From the NCBI GenBank assembly GCA_015712185.1, contig JADDYF010000002.1, forward strand, positions 1-33,606: 33,606 nt of DNA, given 5' to 3'. This document shows, piece by piece, positions 1 to 8,638 of the stretch (positions are counted from its first letter, which is position 1; every line of letters starts with the position of its first letter). The notes under the pieces are model-generated. The model was not told the DNA's origin. It ran no database searches and saw only the letters and a list, made by a program, of their open reading frames with translations. The stretch is from Bacteroidales bacterium (GTDB lineage: Bacteria; Bacteroidota; Bacteroidia; Bacteroidales; VadinHA17). Both the position numbers and the translations under genes were made by a program.

Positions 1-182
1 ATTGCCTGCATCTCCGCATGAGCAGTGGGATCTTTCAGGGTCTCTGTAAGATTATGCGCTCTGGCAATTATTATGTCGTTGCAGACAACCACGGCTCCTA
101 CAGGTATTTCCAGCTTATCAAAAGCCTTCCTTGCCTCCTCAAGAGCAGCATGCATGTATGTTTCGTTTTTATCCTTTTTCAT
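1..182 (-). CDS. tadA: tRNA-specific adenosine deaminase, N-terminal part (partial, runs off the left edge)
   Basis: Reverse-strand translation from ATG at complement(180..182): MKKDKNETYMHAALEEARKAFDKLEIPVGAVVVCNDIIIARAHNLTETLKDPTAHAEMQA. It has the PVGAVVV and HAE deaminase zinc-site motifs. It is absent from the ORF track because it is truncated. Confidence 0.9.
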   Translation of the reverse strand, partial: MKKDKNETYMHAALEEARKAFDKLEIPVGAVVVCNDIIIARAHNLTETLKDPTAHAEMQA

Positions 183-256
183 GCTCTTCTGCCATTCAAT
201 AAGAGATCTAAAAATAAAAATAAATAATGTTGTTTAACCACCATGAGCTCAAAGTT

Positions 257-302
257 CACACAAAGGGCCAAAAGGTTTATCAGTATTTTACCCCTTTGTG
301 TG
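257..302. repeat. Inverted repeat: 11-bp perfect arms, 24-nt loop, between divergent tadA and aspS
   Basis: CACACAAAGGG (257-267) and CCCTTTGTGTG (292-302) are exact reverse complements. Confidence 0.6.
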
Positions 303-378
303 GTAAAAATAATTCGGTCATTGCAATCCTTTCCCAATATTCTATTTTGTTTACTTTTACGGGAATAAATATAACACG

Positions 379-2139
379 ATGTACAGAACACATACTTGCG
401 GAGAGCTTAAGATAAATGATGCCGGTAAGAGTGTTACGCTATGCGGATGGGTGCAGAAGTCGCGCGACCTTGGCGGGATGACATTCGTTGATCTCCGCGA
501 CCGCTATGGGATCACACAGCTGGTTTTCAACATGGAAACCAACCCCGATCTGTGCGGACAGGCAAGAAAGCTAGGCCGGGAGTTTGTTATCCGGGCTAAG
601 GGTACGGTAAGGGAGCGGAGCAATAAAAACCTTAAGATTCCTACAGGTGAGATAGAAATAATTGTAAATGAACTTAACATCCTTAACAGGAGTGAGATAC
701 CTCCATTCACCATTGAAGAGGATACCGACGGCGGTGATGAGCTGCGGATGAAATACAGGTATCTTGACCTCAGGAGGAACAGTGTCAAAAACAACATGAT
801 ATTACGGCACCGTGTTGCACAGGAAGTAAGAAAATACATGGATTCCATAGGATTCATTGAGGTGGAAACACCTTTCCTTATAAAATCCACTCCTGAGGGA
901 GCGCGCGACTTTGTCGTGCCCAGCAGGATGCAGCCAGGGACATTCTATGCACTGCCGCAATCACCCCAGACACTGAAGCAATTACTGATGGTATCGGGAT
1001 TTGACAGGTATTTCCAGATCGTAAGGTGTTTCAGGGACGAAGACCTGAGGGCAGACAGACAGCCCGAGTTTACGCAGATTGACTGTGAGATGTCGTTCGT
1101 TGAAAGGGATGACGTACTCGATACTTTTGAAGGACTCGCAAAATATCTTTTTAAAAAAATAAAGGGGATCGAAATCACCGAACCGTTTCCAAAGCTGTCA
1201 TTTAACGAAGCGATGGAACACTATGGCACTGACAAGCCTGATTTACGTTTCGGTATGAAATTCACGAACCTGACATCTGCATGCAAAGGCCATGGCTTTA
1301 TTCCGTTTGACTCGGCAGAGCATATTGCTGGAATACGAGCCGAAGGCTGTTCGGAATATTCAAGGAAACAGATCGATGAACTTACTGAATTTGTCAGGAG
1401 GCCGCAGATCGGATCAAAAGGACTTTTTTATTTAAGGTACGGAAAGGATGGAAGCTTAAAGTCATCGTTCGATAAGTTTTTTACACCCGGAGATCTTGGC
1501 CAGCTGACATCTGAGATGAAAGCAGTGCCGGGAGATCTTATTTTGATCCTGGCCGGAGATAAACAGAGAACATTAACAGCCCTGTCAGAACTGCGGCTGG
1601 AAATGGGCAGCAGGCTCGGTCTGAGAACAAGTGAAAAGTTTGTCCCGCTGTGGGTTGTGGATTTCCCTCTCGTTGAATGGGATGAAGAGACGAAAAGATA
1701 TTATGCAATGCACCATCCGTTCACTTCACCCAGACCTGAGGATATTCACCTTATGGAGACAAATCCCGCGAAGGTCAGGGCAAATGCATATGATCTTGTT
1801 ATTAACGGTGTTGAGATAGGCGGCGGATCAATAAGAATACACGATACTGCCCTTCAGAAGCTGATGTTCAGGGTGCTCGGGTTTACTGATGAAGAAGCCG
1901 AGGCCCAATTTGGATTCCTGCTGAATGCATTCCGGTATGGAGCGCCTCCCCACGGTGGCATTGCCTTCGGATTCGACAGGTGGGTGGCAATGTTTGGGGG
2001 ACAGGATTCCATCCGCGATTTTATTGCCTTCCCGAAAAATAACGCCGGGCGCGATATAATGCTGGATACACCTTCTCCGATCCTCGACAGGCAGCTTGAA
2101 GAACTTATGCTTTCGATAAAAAAGCCGGAAAAGGAATGA
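379..2139 (+). CDS. aspS: Aspartate-tRNA ligase
   Basis: 586 aa. Starts [50 protein letters not shown] (OB-fold). Class II aaRS motifs include [65 protein letters not shown] and [15 protein letters not shown]. Confidence 0.97.
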   Translation: MYRTHTCGELKINDAGKSVTLCGWVQKSRDLGGMTFVDLRDRYGITQLVFNMETNPDLCGQARKLGREFVIRAKGTVRERSNKNLKIPTGEIEIIVNELNILNRSEIPPFTIEEDTDGGDELRMKYRYLDLRRNSVKNNMILRHRVAQEVRKYMDSIGFIEVETPFLIKSTPEGARDFVVPSRMQPGTFYALPQSPQTLKQLLMVSGFDRYFQIVRCFRDEDLRADRQPEFTQIDCEMSFVERDDVLDTFEGLAKYLFKKIKGIEITEPFPKLSFNEAMEHYGTDKPDLRFGMKFTNLTSACKGHGFIPFDSAEHIAGIRAEGCSEYSRKQIDELTEFVRRPQIGSKGLFYLRYGKDGSLKSSFDKFFTPGDLGQLTSEMKAVPGDLILILAGDKQRTLTALSELRLEMGSRLGLRTSEKFVPLWVVDFPLVEWDEETKRYYAMHHPFTSPRPEDIHLMETNPAKVRANAYDLVINGVEIGGGSIRIHDTALQKLMFRVLGFTDEEAEAQFGFLLNAFRYGAPPHGGIAFGFDRWVAMFGGQDSIRDFIAFPKNNAGRDIMLDTPSPILDRQLEELMLSIKKPEKE

Positions 2140-2142
2140 CCG

Positions 2143-2853
2143 TTATTTATTGTCCGACCCTTTGACCAGAGTAATCAGGATAACACCGTTAGCTCCCCTG
2201 ACTCCGTATATTGCTGCTGCAGATCCTTTCAGAACCTCCACTGATCGTACCATATAAGGCGGTATATCATCTATGGTATTGACCACAGCCCCGTCAACAA
2301 CCAGCAAAGGTTCGGTGCCGGACATGAAAGATGATGCATTCTGTATCTTAATCGATCTACCAACCACCTGAACTCCGGGAACTTCACCCCTGAGCATCTC
2401 ATAAATATCCTTATAATTGGCATATCTGTTTTGCCTGTTGGTTACTTTTCCGACAGATGTGGTCAGATCCCTCCTTTTTACGGTTCCATAGCCAACATTG
2501 ACTTCTTCATCACCCGAAATGTTCTCAACATACAATGCTTTTGTTATATCAACAGGGAGTGTAAGATTTATTACGCTCTGCCCGTTAATCAGCGTACCTG
2601 CGGTCTGGCCGGAAATGAGACGGACACTAATCATCTGTGCATCGGGTTTCACTTTTACCCTGAAACGTCCGTCTGCATCTGTCAGCTTGTTTGTGTTCTT
2701 ATCATCAATAAAAATGGCTATCTCAGGTACAGGCTTATTATTCATATCAGTAACTGTGCCATTAATAGTCAGTTTTTTATTGTTTTTTTGCCCCGTTGCA
2801 TCGATTACCATCAGTACGGTAAGCAGGATTATGAAAACAACCTTTAGTCTCAT
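2143..2853 (-). CDS. Short secreted protein with carboxypeptidase regulatory-like domain plus TonB-receptor plug-like domain, no beta-barrel
   Basis: The ORF begins at 2880, but the signal-peptide-like MRLKVVFIILLTVLMVIDATGQ starts at 2853. GTVTDMNNKPVPEIAIFIDDKNTNKLTDADGRFRVKV resembles a CarboxypepD_reg domain. YEMLRGEVPGVQVVG...PLLVVDGAVV...VRSVEVLKGSAAAIYGVRGANGVILIT resembles a SusC-type plug. It ends 6 residues after the plug motif. Confidence 0.8.
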   Translation of the reverse strand: MRLKVVFIILLTVLMVIDATGQKNNKKLTINGTVTDMNNKPVPEIAIFIDDKNTNKLTDADGRFRVKVKPDAQMISVRLISGQTAGTLINGQSVINLTLPVDITKALYVENISGDEEVNVGYGTVKRRDLTTSVGKVTNRQNRYANYKDIYEMLRGEVPGVQVVGRSIKIQNASSFMSGTEPLLVVDGAVVNTIDDIPPYMVRSVEVLKGSAAAIYGVRGANGVILITLVKGSDNK

Positions 2854-2918
2854 TTTATAATAATTAATTTCAAGGTGCAAGTTACTTTAAAGTAGGTAAA
2901 ACAGCAAATTTATTAATA

Positions 2919-4241
2919 TCAAACGACCTTGCCGGTCAGAGTCGCTGATGTGCATTTTTCGATTTGCACATTTACATATTCGCCTTTCTTCTCTTCTCTG
3001 CGGGGAAATACCACAACCTTGTTCTGAGAAGTTCGTCCGGAAAGGTATCCGGAAGATCTTTTCGAATATCCTTCAATAAGGACTTCGAATGTTTTCCCGA
3101 CATCATTTTTTTTCGATATAGCTGAGAGCTTGTTCTGAAGTGAAATTATTTCATTCAATCGTCTTGCCTTGATTTCAACAGGAATATTATCACTGTATTT
3201 TCTGGAGGCCCGGGTACCTGGTCTTTCACTGTACATGAACATATAGGCAAAATCAAATCCTGCCCACTCCATAAGCGACAGGGATGCCTGATGGTCCTCT
3301 TCCGTCTCAGTGCAGAATCCTGTTATCATATCGGTGGATATTGAGCAATCAGAAATATATTCACGGATCCTGCTTACGCGGTCCATATACCATTCCCTTG
3401 TATATTCACGGTTCATGAGCTTCAGTATCCTGTTGCTTCCGCTCTGGGCAGGCAGGTGAATATGCTTGCAGATATTGTGATGCTTTGAGATGGTTTTTAT
3501 AAGATCATCAGAGATATCTTTGGGATGAGATGTCGAGAACCTAACTCTCATCAGAGGATTTATGCCAGCAACTTTCTCCAGCAGTTCAGGAAATCCGGTA
3601 CTCAGGCCATTCTTAGTGTGTCTGTAAGAATCGACATTCTGACCGAGAAGTGTTACTTCGCGGTAGCCGGAACTGAAGAGCTCCTCCGCCTCATGCAGAA
3701 TAGTTTCGGGATCACGGCTTCTTTCAGCGCCCCTGACATAGGGAACTACGCAATATGCGCACATATTGTTGCAACCCCTCATTATTGAAACGAATGAGGT
3801 AACTCCGTTCCTGTCGAGCCTGACAGGTGAGATGTCGGCGTATGTCTCCTCGTGAGACAGCAAAACGTTGACAGCCTTATGACCTGTTTCAGCTTCGGAA
3901 ACCAGAAGAGGGAGGTCACGGTAGGAATCAGGACCTGCAACAATATCAACAATACGCTCTTCCTCAAGCACCTTTTCCTTAAGACGTTCAGCCATGCATC
4001 CTGTTAATCCGATAACAATGTTCCTGTTCTTCCTTTTAAGATGGCTTATTGCCTTAAGACGTCTCCAGATTCGCTGTTCAGCATTTTCGCGTATGGAACA
4101 TGTGTTGATAAGTATCAGACCGGCATCATTGATATTATCGACCATTTCGAATCCGTTTGCCTTTAGAATTGAGGCAATAACCTCACTGTCAGCGACATTC
4201 ATCTGGCAACCGTAGGTTTCGATATATACTTTTTTTGTCAT
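2919..4241 (-). CDS. miaB: tRNA-2-methylthio-N6-dimethylallyladenosine synthase (radical SAM methylthiotransferase)
   Basis: 440 aa. MTKKVYIETYGCQMNVADSEV (UPF0004 Cys), INTCSIRENAEQRI, GCMAERLKE, radical SAM FVSIMRGCNNMCAYCVVPYVRGAERSR, and a C-terminal TRAM-like region. Confidence 0.95.
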   Translation of the reverse strand: MTKKVYIETYGCQMNVADSEVIASILKANGFEMVDNINDAGLILINTCSIRENAEQRIWRRLKAISHLKRKNRNIVIGLTGCMAERLKEKVLEEERIVDIVAGPDSYRDLPLLVSEAETGHKAVNVLLSHEETYADISPVRLDRNGVTSFVSIMRGCNNMCAYCVVPYVRGAERSRDPETILHEAEELFSSGYREVTLLGQNVDSYRHTKNGLSTGFPELLEKVAGINPLMRVRFSTSHPKDISDDLIKTISKHHNICKHIHLPAQSGSNRILKLMNREYTREWYMDRVSRIREYISDCSISTDMITGFCTETEEDHQASLSLMEWAGFDFAYMFMYSERPGTRASRKYSDNIPVEIKARRLNEIISLQNKLSAISKKNDVGKTFEVLIEGYSKRSSGYLSGRTSQNKVVVFPRREEKKGEYVNVQIEKCTSATLTGKVV

Positions 4242-4287
4242 TAAGAAAGCCTCATTTATGCATCCTTATACCTGTATTTTGAAGAAC

Positions 4288-4371
4288 GGTGACCGGCGAC
4301 CGGTGACCGAAGTCAGCAGCCGGAAGCCAGAAACCGGTAGCCGGTAGCCGGTAGCCGGTAGCCGGTAGCCG
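4288..4371. repeat. Heptamer-period tandem array, 12 units (5 perfect GTAGCCG copies plus 7 degenerate units)
   Basis: Direct reading: ggtgacc-ggcgacc-ggtgacc-gaagtca-gcagccg-gaagcca-gaaaccg-gtagccg x5. It keeps 7-bp register throughout. Confidence 0.9.
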
Positions 4372-4428
4372 TCCCAAAAATTCATCCCACAAAATTATAT
4401 AACGTGAATGATGTATTAAAGAAATATT

Positions 4429-4436
4429 TAATTTTG
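4429..4436 (+). promoter_or_regulatory. Putative Bacteroidetes -7 element upstream of yebC
   Basis: TAATTTTG matches the Bacteroidetes TAnnTTTG consensus exactly and lies 24 nt before the ATG at 4461. No clear -33 TTTG at the expected spacing. Confidence 0.4.
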
Positions 4437-4460
4437 CACGTCGTAATAAACAAAACTCGT

Positions 4461-5204
4461 ATGTCAGGTCACAGTAAATGGTCTACAATCAAGAGGAAGA
4501 AAGGCGCTGCTGATGCTAAAAGGGGAAAGATCTTCACAAAGATCATCAAGGAGATAATCATTGCTGCAAAAGAGGGGGGCAGTGATCCCGAGTCGAATGC
4601 CAAATTAAGGCTTGCGATACAGAATGCCAAAGGTGTTAATATGCCCAAGGATAATATTGAAAGGGCGATAAAGAAAGCAGTAGGATCTGAGGCAGAGAGT
4701 TTTACTGAAACCTCGTTTGAGGGTTACGGTCCTTACGGGATAGCCGTGTTTGCTGAATGCCTGACCGACAATAATAACAGAACCGTGGCTTCGGTAAGAT
4801 CTGCATTTAATAAGCATGGAGGCAACCTGGGAACAAACGGATCGCTCAAATTCGTTTTTGAGCGGAAAGGCATCTTTACAATAAAGAATGAGGATCTTAA
4901 CCTTGAAGATGTTGAACTTGAAATGATCGACGCGGGAGCTGAAGACTTTGAGATTGACGGTGACAGGATCACAATAACCTGCGCAAAGGAAGATTTTGGA
5001 AGTGTCAGCAGAAAGTTAAGCGAGCTTGGAATAGAACCCGAGGAGGCCAGGCTGAAAAGGATACCCAATGACACCAAAAAGCTTGATGTGGAGGCTGCCA
5101 AAAAGGTACTGAAGTTTATCGAATCCCTTGAAGATGATGATGATATCCAGAATGTTTATCATAACCTCGAGATAACCGACGAGCTCGCGGCAGCGCTGGA
5201 ATAA
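4461..5204 (+). CDS. yebC: YebC/PmpR family DNA-binding (transcription/translation-associated) protein
   Basis: Internal start MSGHSKWSTIKRKKGAADAKRGKIFTKIIKEI is the canonical YebC N-terminus. The ORF-track start at 4404 adds 19 non-conserved residues. Confidence 0.95.
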   Translation: MSGHSKWSTIKRKKGAADAKRGKIFTKIIKEIIIAAKEGGSDPESNAKLRLAIQNAKGVNMPKDNIERAIKKAVGSEAESFTETSFEGYGPYGIAVFAECLTDNNNRTVASVRSAFNKHGGNLGTNGSLKFVFERKGIFTIKNEDLNLEDVELEMIDAGAEDFEIDGDRITITCAKEDFGSVSRKLSELGIEPEEARLKRIPNDTKKLDVEAAKKVLKFIESLEDDDDIQNVYHNLEITDELAAALE

Positions 5205-5215
5205 TCTGTTAATTT

Positions 5216-5701
5216 ATGACCCTGAGAATATTCAAGCTGAACCTGATACTGATGATGATACCCTGCTTCTGCCAGGCACAGGGATTCGTCAGAACTTCTG
5301 ACCTTTTCAACAGACCGGCAGGAGAATTATTTTCAGGTAATCTGAATATTATTCAGGATCAAAGCGTTGACACCCTTTTAAGCCGTTACATACTTGCAAA
5401 CAAAAAGCAGAGGACAACAGAAGGGAAACAGGGCATGCCGGGCTACAGGATACAGATCTACTACAGTAATGTAAGGAATGCCCGCGAGGTATCAAACAAG
5501 ACAAGAGCTGACTTCATGATCAAATTTCCGGATATACCATCCTATGCATCTTATTCTGAACCCGGATACTTCAAAATAAGGGCCGGCGATTTCAGGACCA
5601 AAACAGAAGGTACCAGATATTTGTTATCAGTGCGCAGGGAGTTCCCTGACGCAATCCTTGTTCAGGATATAATAAACTTCCCTGATCTGGTAAAAAAGTA
5701 G
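5216..5701 (+). CDS. Secreted SPOR-domain-like protein
   Basis: 161 aa. N-terminal signal-like MTLRIFKLNLILMMIPCFCQAQG. C-terminal GYRIQIYYSNVRNAREVSNKTRADFMIKFPDIPSYASYSEPGYFKIRAGDFRTKTEGTRYLLSVRREFPDAILV resembles a SPOR domain. Confidence 0.7.
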   Translation: MTLRIFKLNLILMMIPCFCQAQGFVRTSDLFNRPAGELFSGNLNIIQDQSVDTLLSRYILANKKQRTTEGKQGMPGYRIQIYYSNVRNAREVSNKTRADFMIKFPDIPSYASYSEPGYFKIRAGDFRTKTEGTRYLLSVRREFPDAILVQDIINFPDLVKK

Positions 5702-5703
5702 AT

Positions 5704-7605
5704 ATGAGCGAATCGATAGGACATGAATGCGGCATAGCGATACTCAGATTGCTCATGCCGGTTGAATACTATATTGAAAAATACGGTACATGGGATTATG
5801 GCCTGCAGAAAATGTACCTTATGATGGAAAAACAGCATAACCGTGGCCAGGATGGCGCAGGTATAGCCGGGATAAAAATGAATACCAAACCTGGCAACAG
5901 GTATATCTTCAGGCAGCGGTCAAACCGGGGTAATCCCATTAAAGAGATATTCGGACTGATCTATGAGGATATTGACAGGATCATCCGGGTAAATCCTGAA
6001 GAATCAAGAAGTCCGGGTTTCATAAAGGAAAAGATACCCTTCGCCTGTGATATTTATCTGGGGCATCTCAGATATGGTACATACGGAAGCTACAGCATCG
6101 ACTCTGTTCACCCGGTCAGCCGCGAGAACAACTGGAAGACGAGGAATCTGGTCATGGCCGGGAATTTCAACCTGACAAATGTCAGTGAGGTTTTTAGCAA
6201 TCTGGTTGAACTGGGTCAGAATCCGGTTGTCTTTTCCGATACAGTGACAATCCTTGAGAATATAGGGCACCGTCTTGATGAAGAGAACGAGAGGATATTC
6301 AGGCAGTTCAGGGAACAGGGCTACACAAAAAAGGAAATATCTCCGCTGATCGAAAAGAACCTCGATATGAAGACCATTCTGGCCAAGGCGAGTCGCGACT
6401 GGGACGGAGGTTATGTAATGGCAGGTATGGTCGGTCACGGCGATACGTTTGTGATCAGAGATCCTTCAGGTATCAGGCCTGCTTTCTATTACATTGATGA
6501 TGAGGTTGTTGTAGCAGCTTCGGAAAGACCTGTCATTCAGACGATCTTTAATGTCAGGACGGATAACGTTGTTGAGCTGCCGCCTGGGAGTGCAATAATA
6601 ATCAAAGCAGACGGAACGGTTTCTGTCGAAAAGATCAGGGAGGAAGCCGATCAAAAAAAGTGTTCGTTTGAAAGAATATATTTCTCGAGAGGCACCGACA
6701 AGGCAATCTACAGGGAGAGAAAGAAGCTTGGCGAGCTCCTTGCTGATAAAGTCCTTGCAGCAGTAAATTATGACATTGAAAATACAGTCTTTTCATATAT
6801 TCCCAATACCGCTGAAAGCGCATTCTACGGATTGATTAAAGGTGTAGAGGACTATCTTAACCACTCCAAGATCAAAACTATCATTGAAAAGGGAAGGAGG
6901 CTTTCAGAGGATGAACTGGCGCGAATAATAAACCGGCGGCCAAGGGTGGAGAAAATAGCCGTCAAGGATGCGAAGCTGAGAACATTCATCACCGAAGACA
7001 GTACGCGGGATGACCTTGTAGGTCATGTCTATGATGTCACATACGGCGTTATAAGGCGGGGAGTTGATAACCTTGTAGCTGTTGATGATTCCATTGTCAG
7101 GGGAACAACATTAAAGAAGAGCATTATAAGCATACTCGACCGGCTCGACCCCAGAAAGATTGTTATAGTATCATCATCGCCCCAGTTGAGGTATCCCGAC
7201 TGTTATGGCATTGATATGGCGAAACTGGGTGATCTGATAGCATTCAGGGCCGCTGTTGAGCTCCTCAGGGAGAGCGGAAGGGAAACATTTATTGAAGAGG
7301 TTTATCGTTTGGCAAAAGATGAGCTGGTTAAGCCTGTAGCAGAGATAAAAAATGCAGTGAAGGAAATATACAGACCTTTCTGCGCCGAAGAGATATCGAA
7401 GAAAATATCGGAGATGCTGAAAACCGATGAAATTAAGTCTGAGGTCGAGATAATTTATCAGTCGATAGAGGGCCTGCACGAAGCGTGCCCCGGCCACACC
7501 GGCGACTGGTATTTCACCGGCAATTATCCGACACCCGGAGGCAACAGGGTGGCAAACCAGTCGTTTATCAATTATTTTGAAGGAAGGGATATAAGAGCAT
7601 ATTAA
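5704..7605 (+). CDS. Amidophosphoribosyltransferase-like protein (class II glutamine amidotransferase + PRTase)
   Basis: 633 aa. ECGIAIL with an N-terminal nucleophile-type Cys, QHNRGQDGAGIAG, HLRYGTYG, PRTase loop LVAVDDSIVRGTT, RYPDCYGIDMA. C-terminal ACPGHTGDWYFTGNYPTPGGNR. Confidence 0.88.
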   Translation: MSESIGHECGIAILRLLMPVEYYIEKYGTWDYGLQKMYLMMEKQHNRGQDGAGIAGIKMNTKPGNRYIFRQRSNRGNPIKEIFGLIYEDIDRIIRVNPEESRSPGFIKEKIPFACDIYLGHLRYGTYGSYSIDSVHPVSRENNWKTRNLVMAGNFNLTNVSEVFSNLVELGQNPVVFSDTVTILENIGHRLDEENERIFRQFREQGYTKKEISPLIEKNLDMKTILAKASRDWDGGYVMAGMVGHGDTFVIRDPSGIRPAFYYIDDEVVVAASERPVIQTIFNVRTDNVVELPPGSAIIIKADGTVSVEKIREEADQKKCSFERIYFSRGTDKAIYRERKKLGELLADKVLAAVNYDIENTVFSYIPNTAESAFYGLIKGVEDYLNHSKIKTIIEKGRRLSEDELARIINRRPRVEKIAVKDAKLRTFITEDSTRDDLVGHVYDVTYGVIRRGVDNLVAVDDSIVRGTTLKKSIISILDRLDPRKIVIVSSSPQLRYPDCYGIDMAKLGDLIAFRAAVELLRESGRETFIEEVYRLAKDELVKPVAEIKNAVKEIYRPFCAEEISKKISEMLKTDEIKSEVEIIYQSIEGLHEACPGHTGDWYFTGNYPTPGGNRVANQSFINYFEGRDIRAY

Positions 7606-8561
7606 CCCTCGCGCGAAAACCACTTCAGTTCGAAATCCTTCTTGTAAGAGGAAAGGTGCCGGTTGATCTTTTCAACATAAATATCCCTGAGAGTAATCAT
7701 GATCCCTGTCTCCTCAACATTTCCGAATTTATGATTGATAAATGTTCCGAATGTACGCATTGTGGGCGACAGGTTCATATAGGCATTGATGAGCGGTGGT
7801 ATCGATTCCCCCATTTTTCTGACCTCCTGTGACAGGATCTTGTAGTTTTCCTTATATCGCGATCCTTTGAACAGCTTTTTCATTTCCTCTTCGTGGAGGT
7901 CGATCTTTGCAGGCTCAACAGGAGTGACCATATCATCGGGATCGGCAAAATGCTTCTTCAGGAAATAAAGTATCATATTCCTTGCTTTCTGATTGAAATG
8001 TGAATACATGGTAACCTTCCCGAAAAGATACTTCAGATGATGGTTGTCAATTATAATTGCCGCAAGACCATCCCACAGGTTGTCGAGTGCATACAGGCTC
8101 TTCCTTCCCATATTCCTCGACTGATAATCGGGATGGACAAATGACCTTCCCAGTTCCATCAGGTGCGGATAATATTTTGTCAGGAATTTCTCAGAGAAGT
8201 GAAAATATATCGAAGATGCTATTTTGGAAACATCGCATTCAACACATCCCTTTTTTGGAAAATAAAACCTGTATCCTCCTATAATCTCCCTGTTCTCAGG
8301 ATCCCAGACTATAAGCTGTTTCTGTGGGTCATCCTTATCAGTATCGAAGTTGTCAATATCAATCGAATGACCTGTCCCTCCTCCCGCATGCCTGAAAGTA
8401 ATTTCCCTTACCCTGCCCACCTCATGCATCAGGGAAGGAGAATTATGATTATCAAAAACATATACCTCATTGTTCCCGTTGTTTGTCTTACGGAGCAACT
8501 TATCCCTGGTGAGTTCTGCAATTATCTGATCCTTTGGCAGCTGGCCAACGATGGGTTCCAT
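7602..8561 (-). CDS. GNAT-type N-acyltransferase, GlsB/OlsB-like (probable amino-acid lipid synthesis)
   Basis: 319 aa. Contains VREITFRHAGGGTG, LIVWDPENREIIGGYRF and LMELGRSFVHPDYQ, typical of the OlsB/hemolysin-like acyltransferase family. Adjacent to a PlsC-like acyltransferase. Confidence 0.75.
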   Translation of the reverse strand: MEPIVGQLPKDQIIAELTRDKLLRKTNNGNNEVYVFDNHNSPSLMHEVGRVREITFRHAGGGTGHSIDIDNFDTDKDDPQKQLIVWDPENREIIGGYRFYFPKKGCVECDVSKIASSIYFHFSEKFLTKYYPHLMELGRSFVHPDYQSRNMGRKSLYALDNLWDGLAAIIIDNHHLKYLFGKVTMYSHFNQKARNMILYFLKKHFADPDDMVTPVEPAKIDLHEEEMKKLFKGSRYKENYKILSQEVRKMGESIPPLINAYMNLSPTMRTFGTFINHKFGNVEETGIMITLRDIYVEKINRHLSSYKKDFELKWFSREG

Positions 8562-8638
8562 TTATATTATAGAGTGAAGTAATTAATTCGAATATATTAA
8601 TCAAAAATTCGAGTGCAAGTTAATGTTTTCTTTGATAG

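Noticed and set aside
183-378. tRNA or small RNA gene between tadA and aspS
   Set aside because: No cloverleaf or T-loop (GGTTCRANYCC) motif found. Only the inverted repeat is supported.
504-890. 128-aa reverse-strand ORF within aspS
   Set aside because: Antisense to a clearly conserved gene, with low-complexity Ser/Leu-rich composition typical of shadow ORFs. No start context or domain.
2431-2860. Plus-strand ORFs of 138 and 120 aa opposite the plug-domain gene
   Set aside because: The minus-strand protein has recognisable domains and a signal peptide. These are antisense shadow ORFs.
6004-6438. 144-aa antisense ORF in the purF-like gene, and similar long antisense ORFs (7174-7623, 8163-8582, 11318-11740, 11930-12340, 12337-12799, 17734-18153, 25878-26264)
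   Set aside because: All lie opposite well-supported conserved genes and none shows a recognisable domain.
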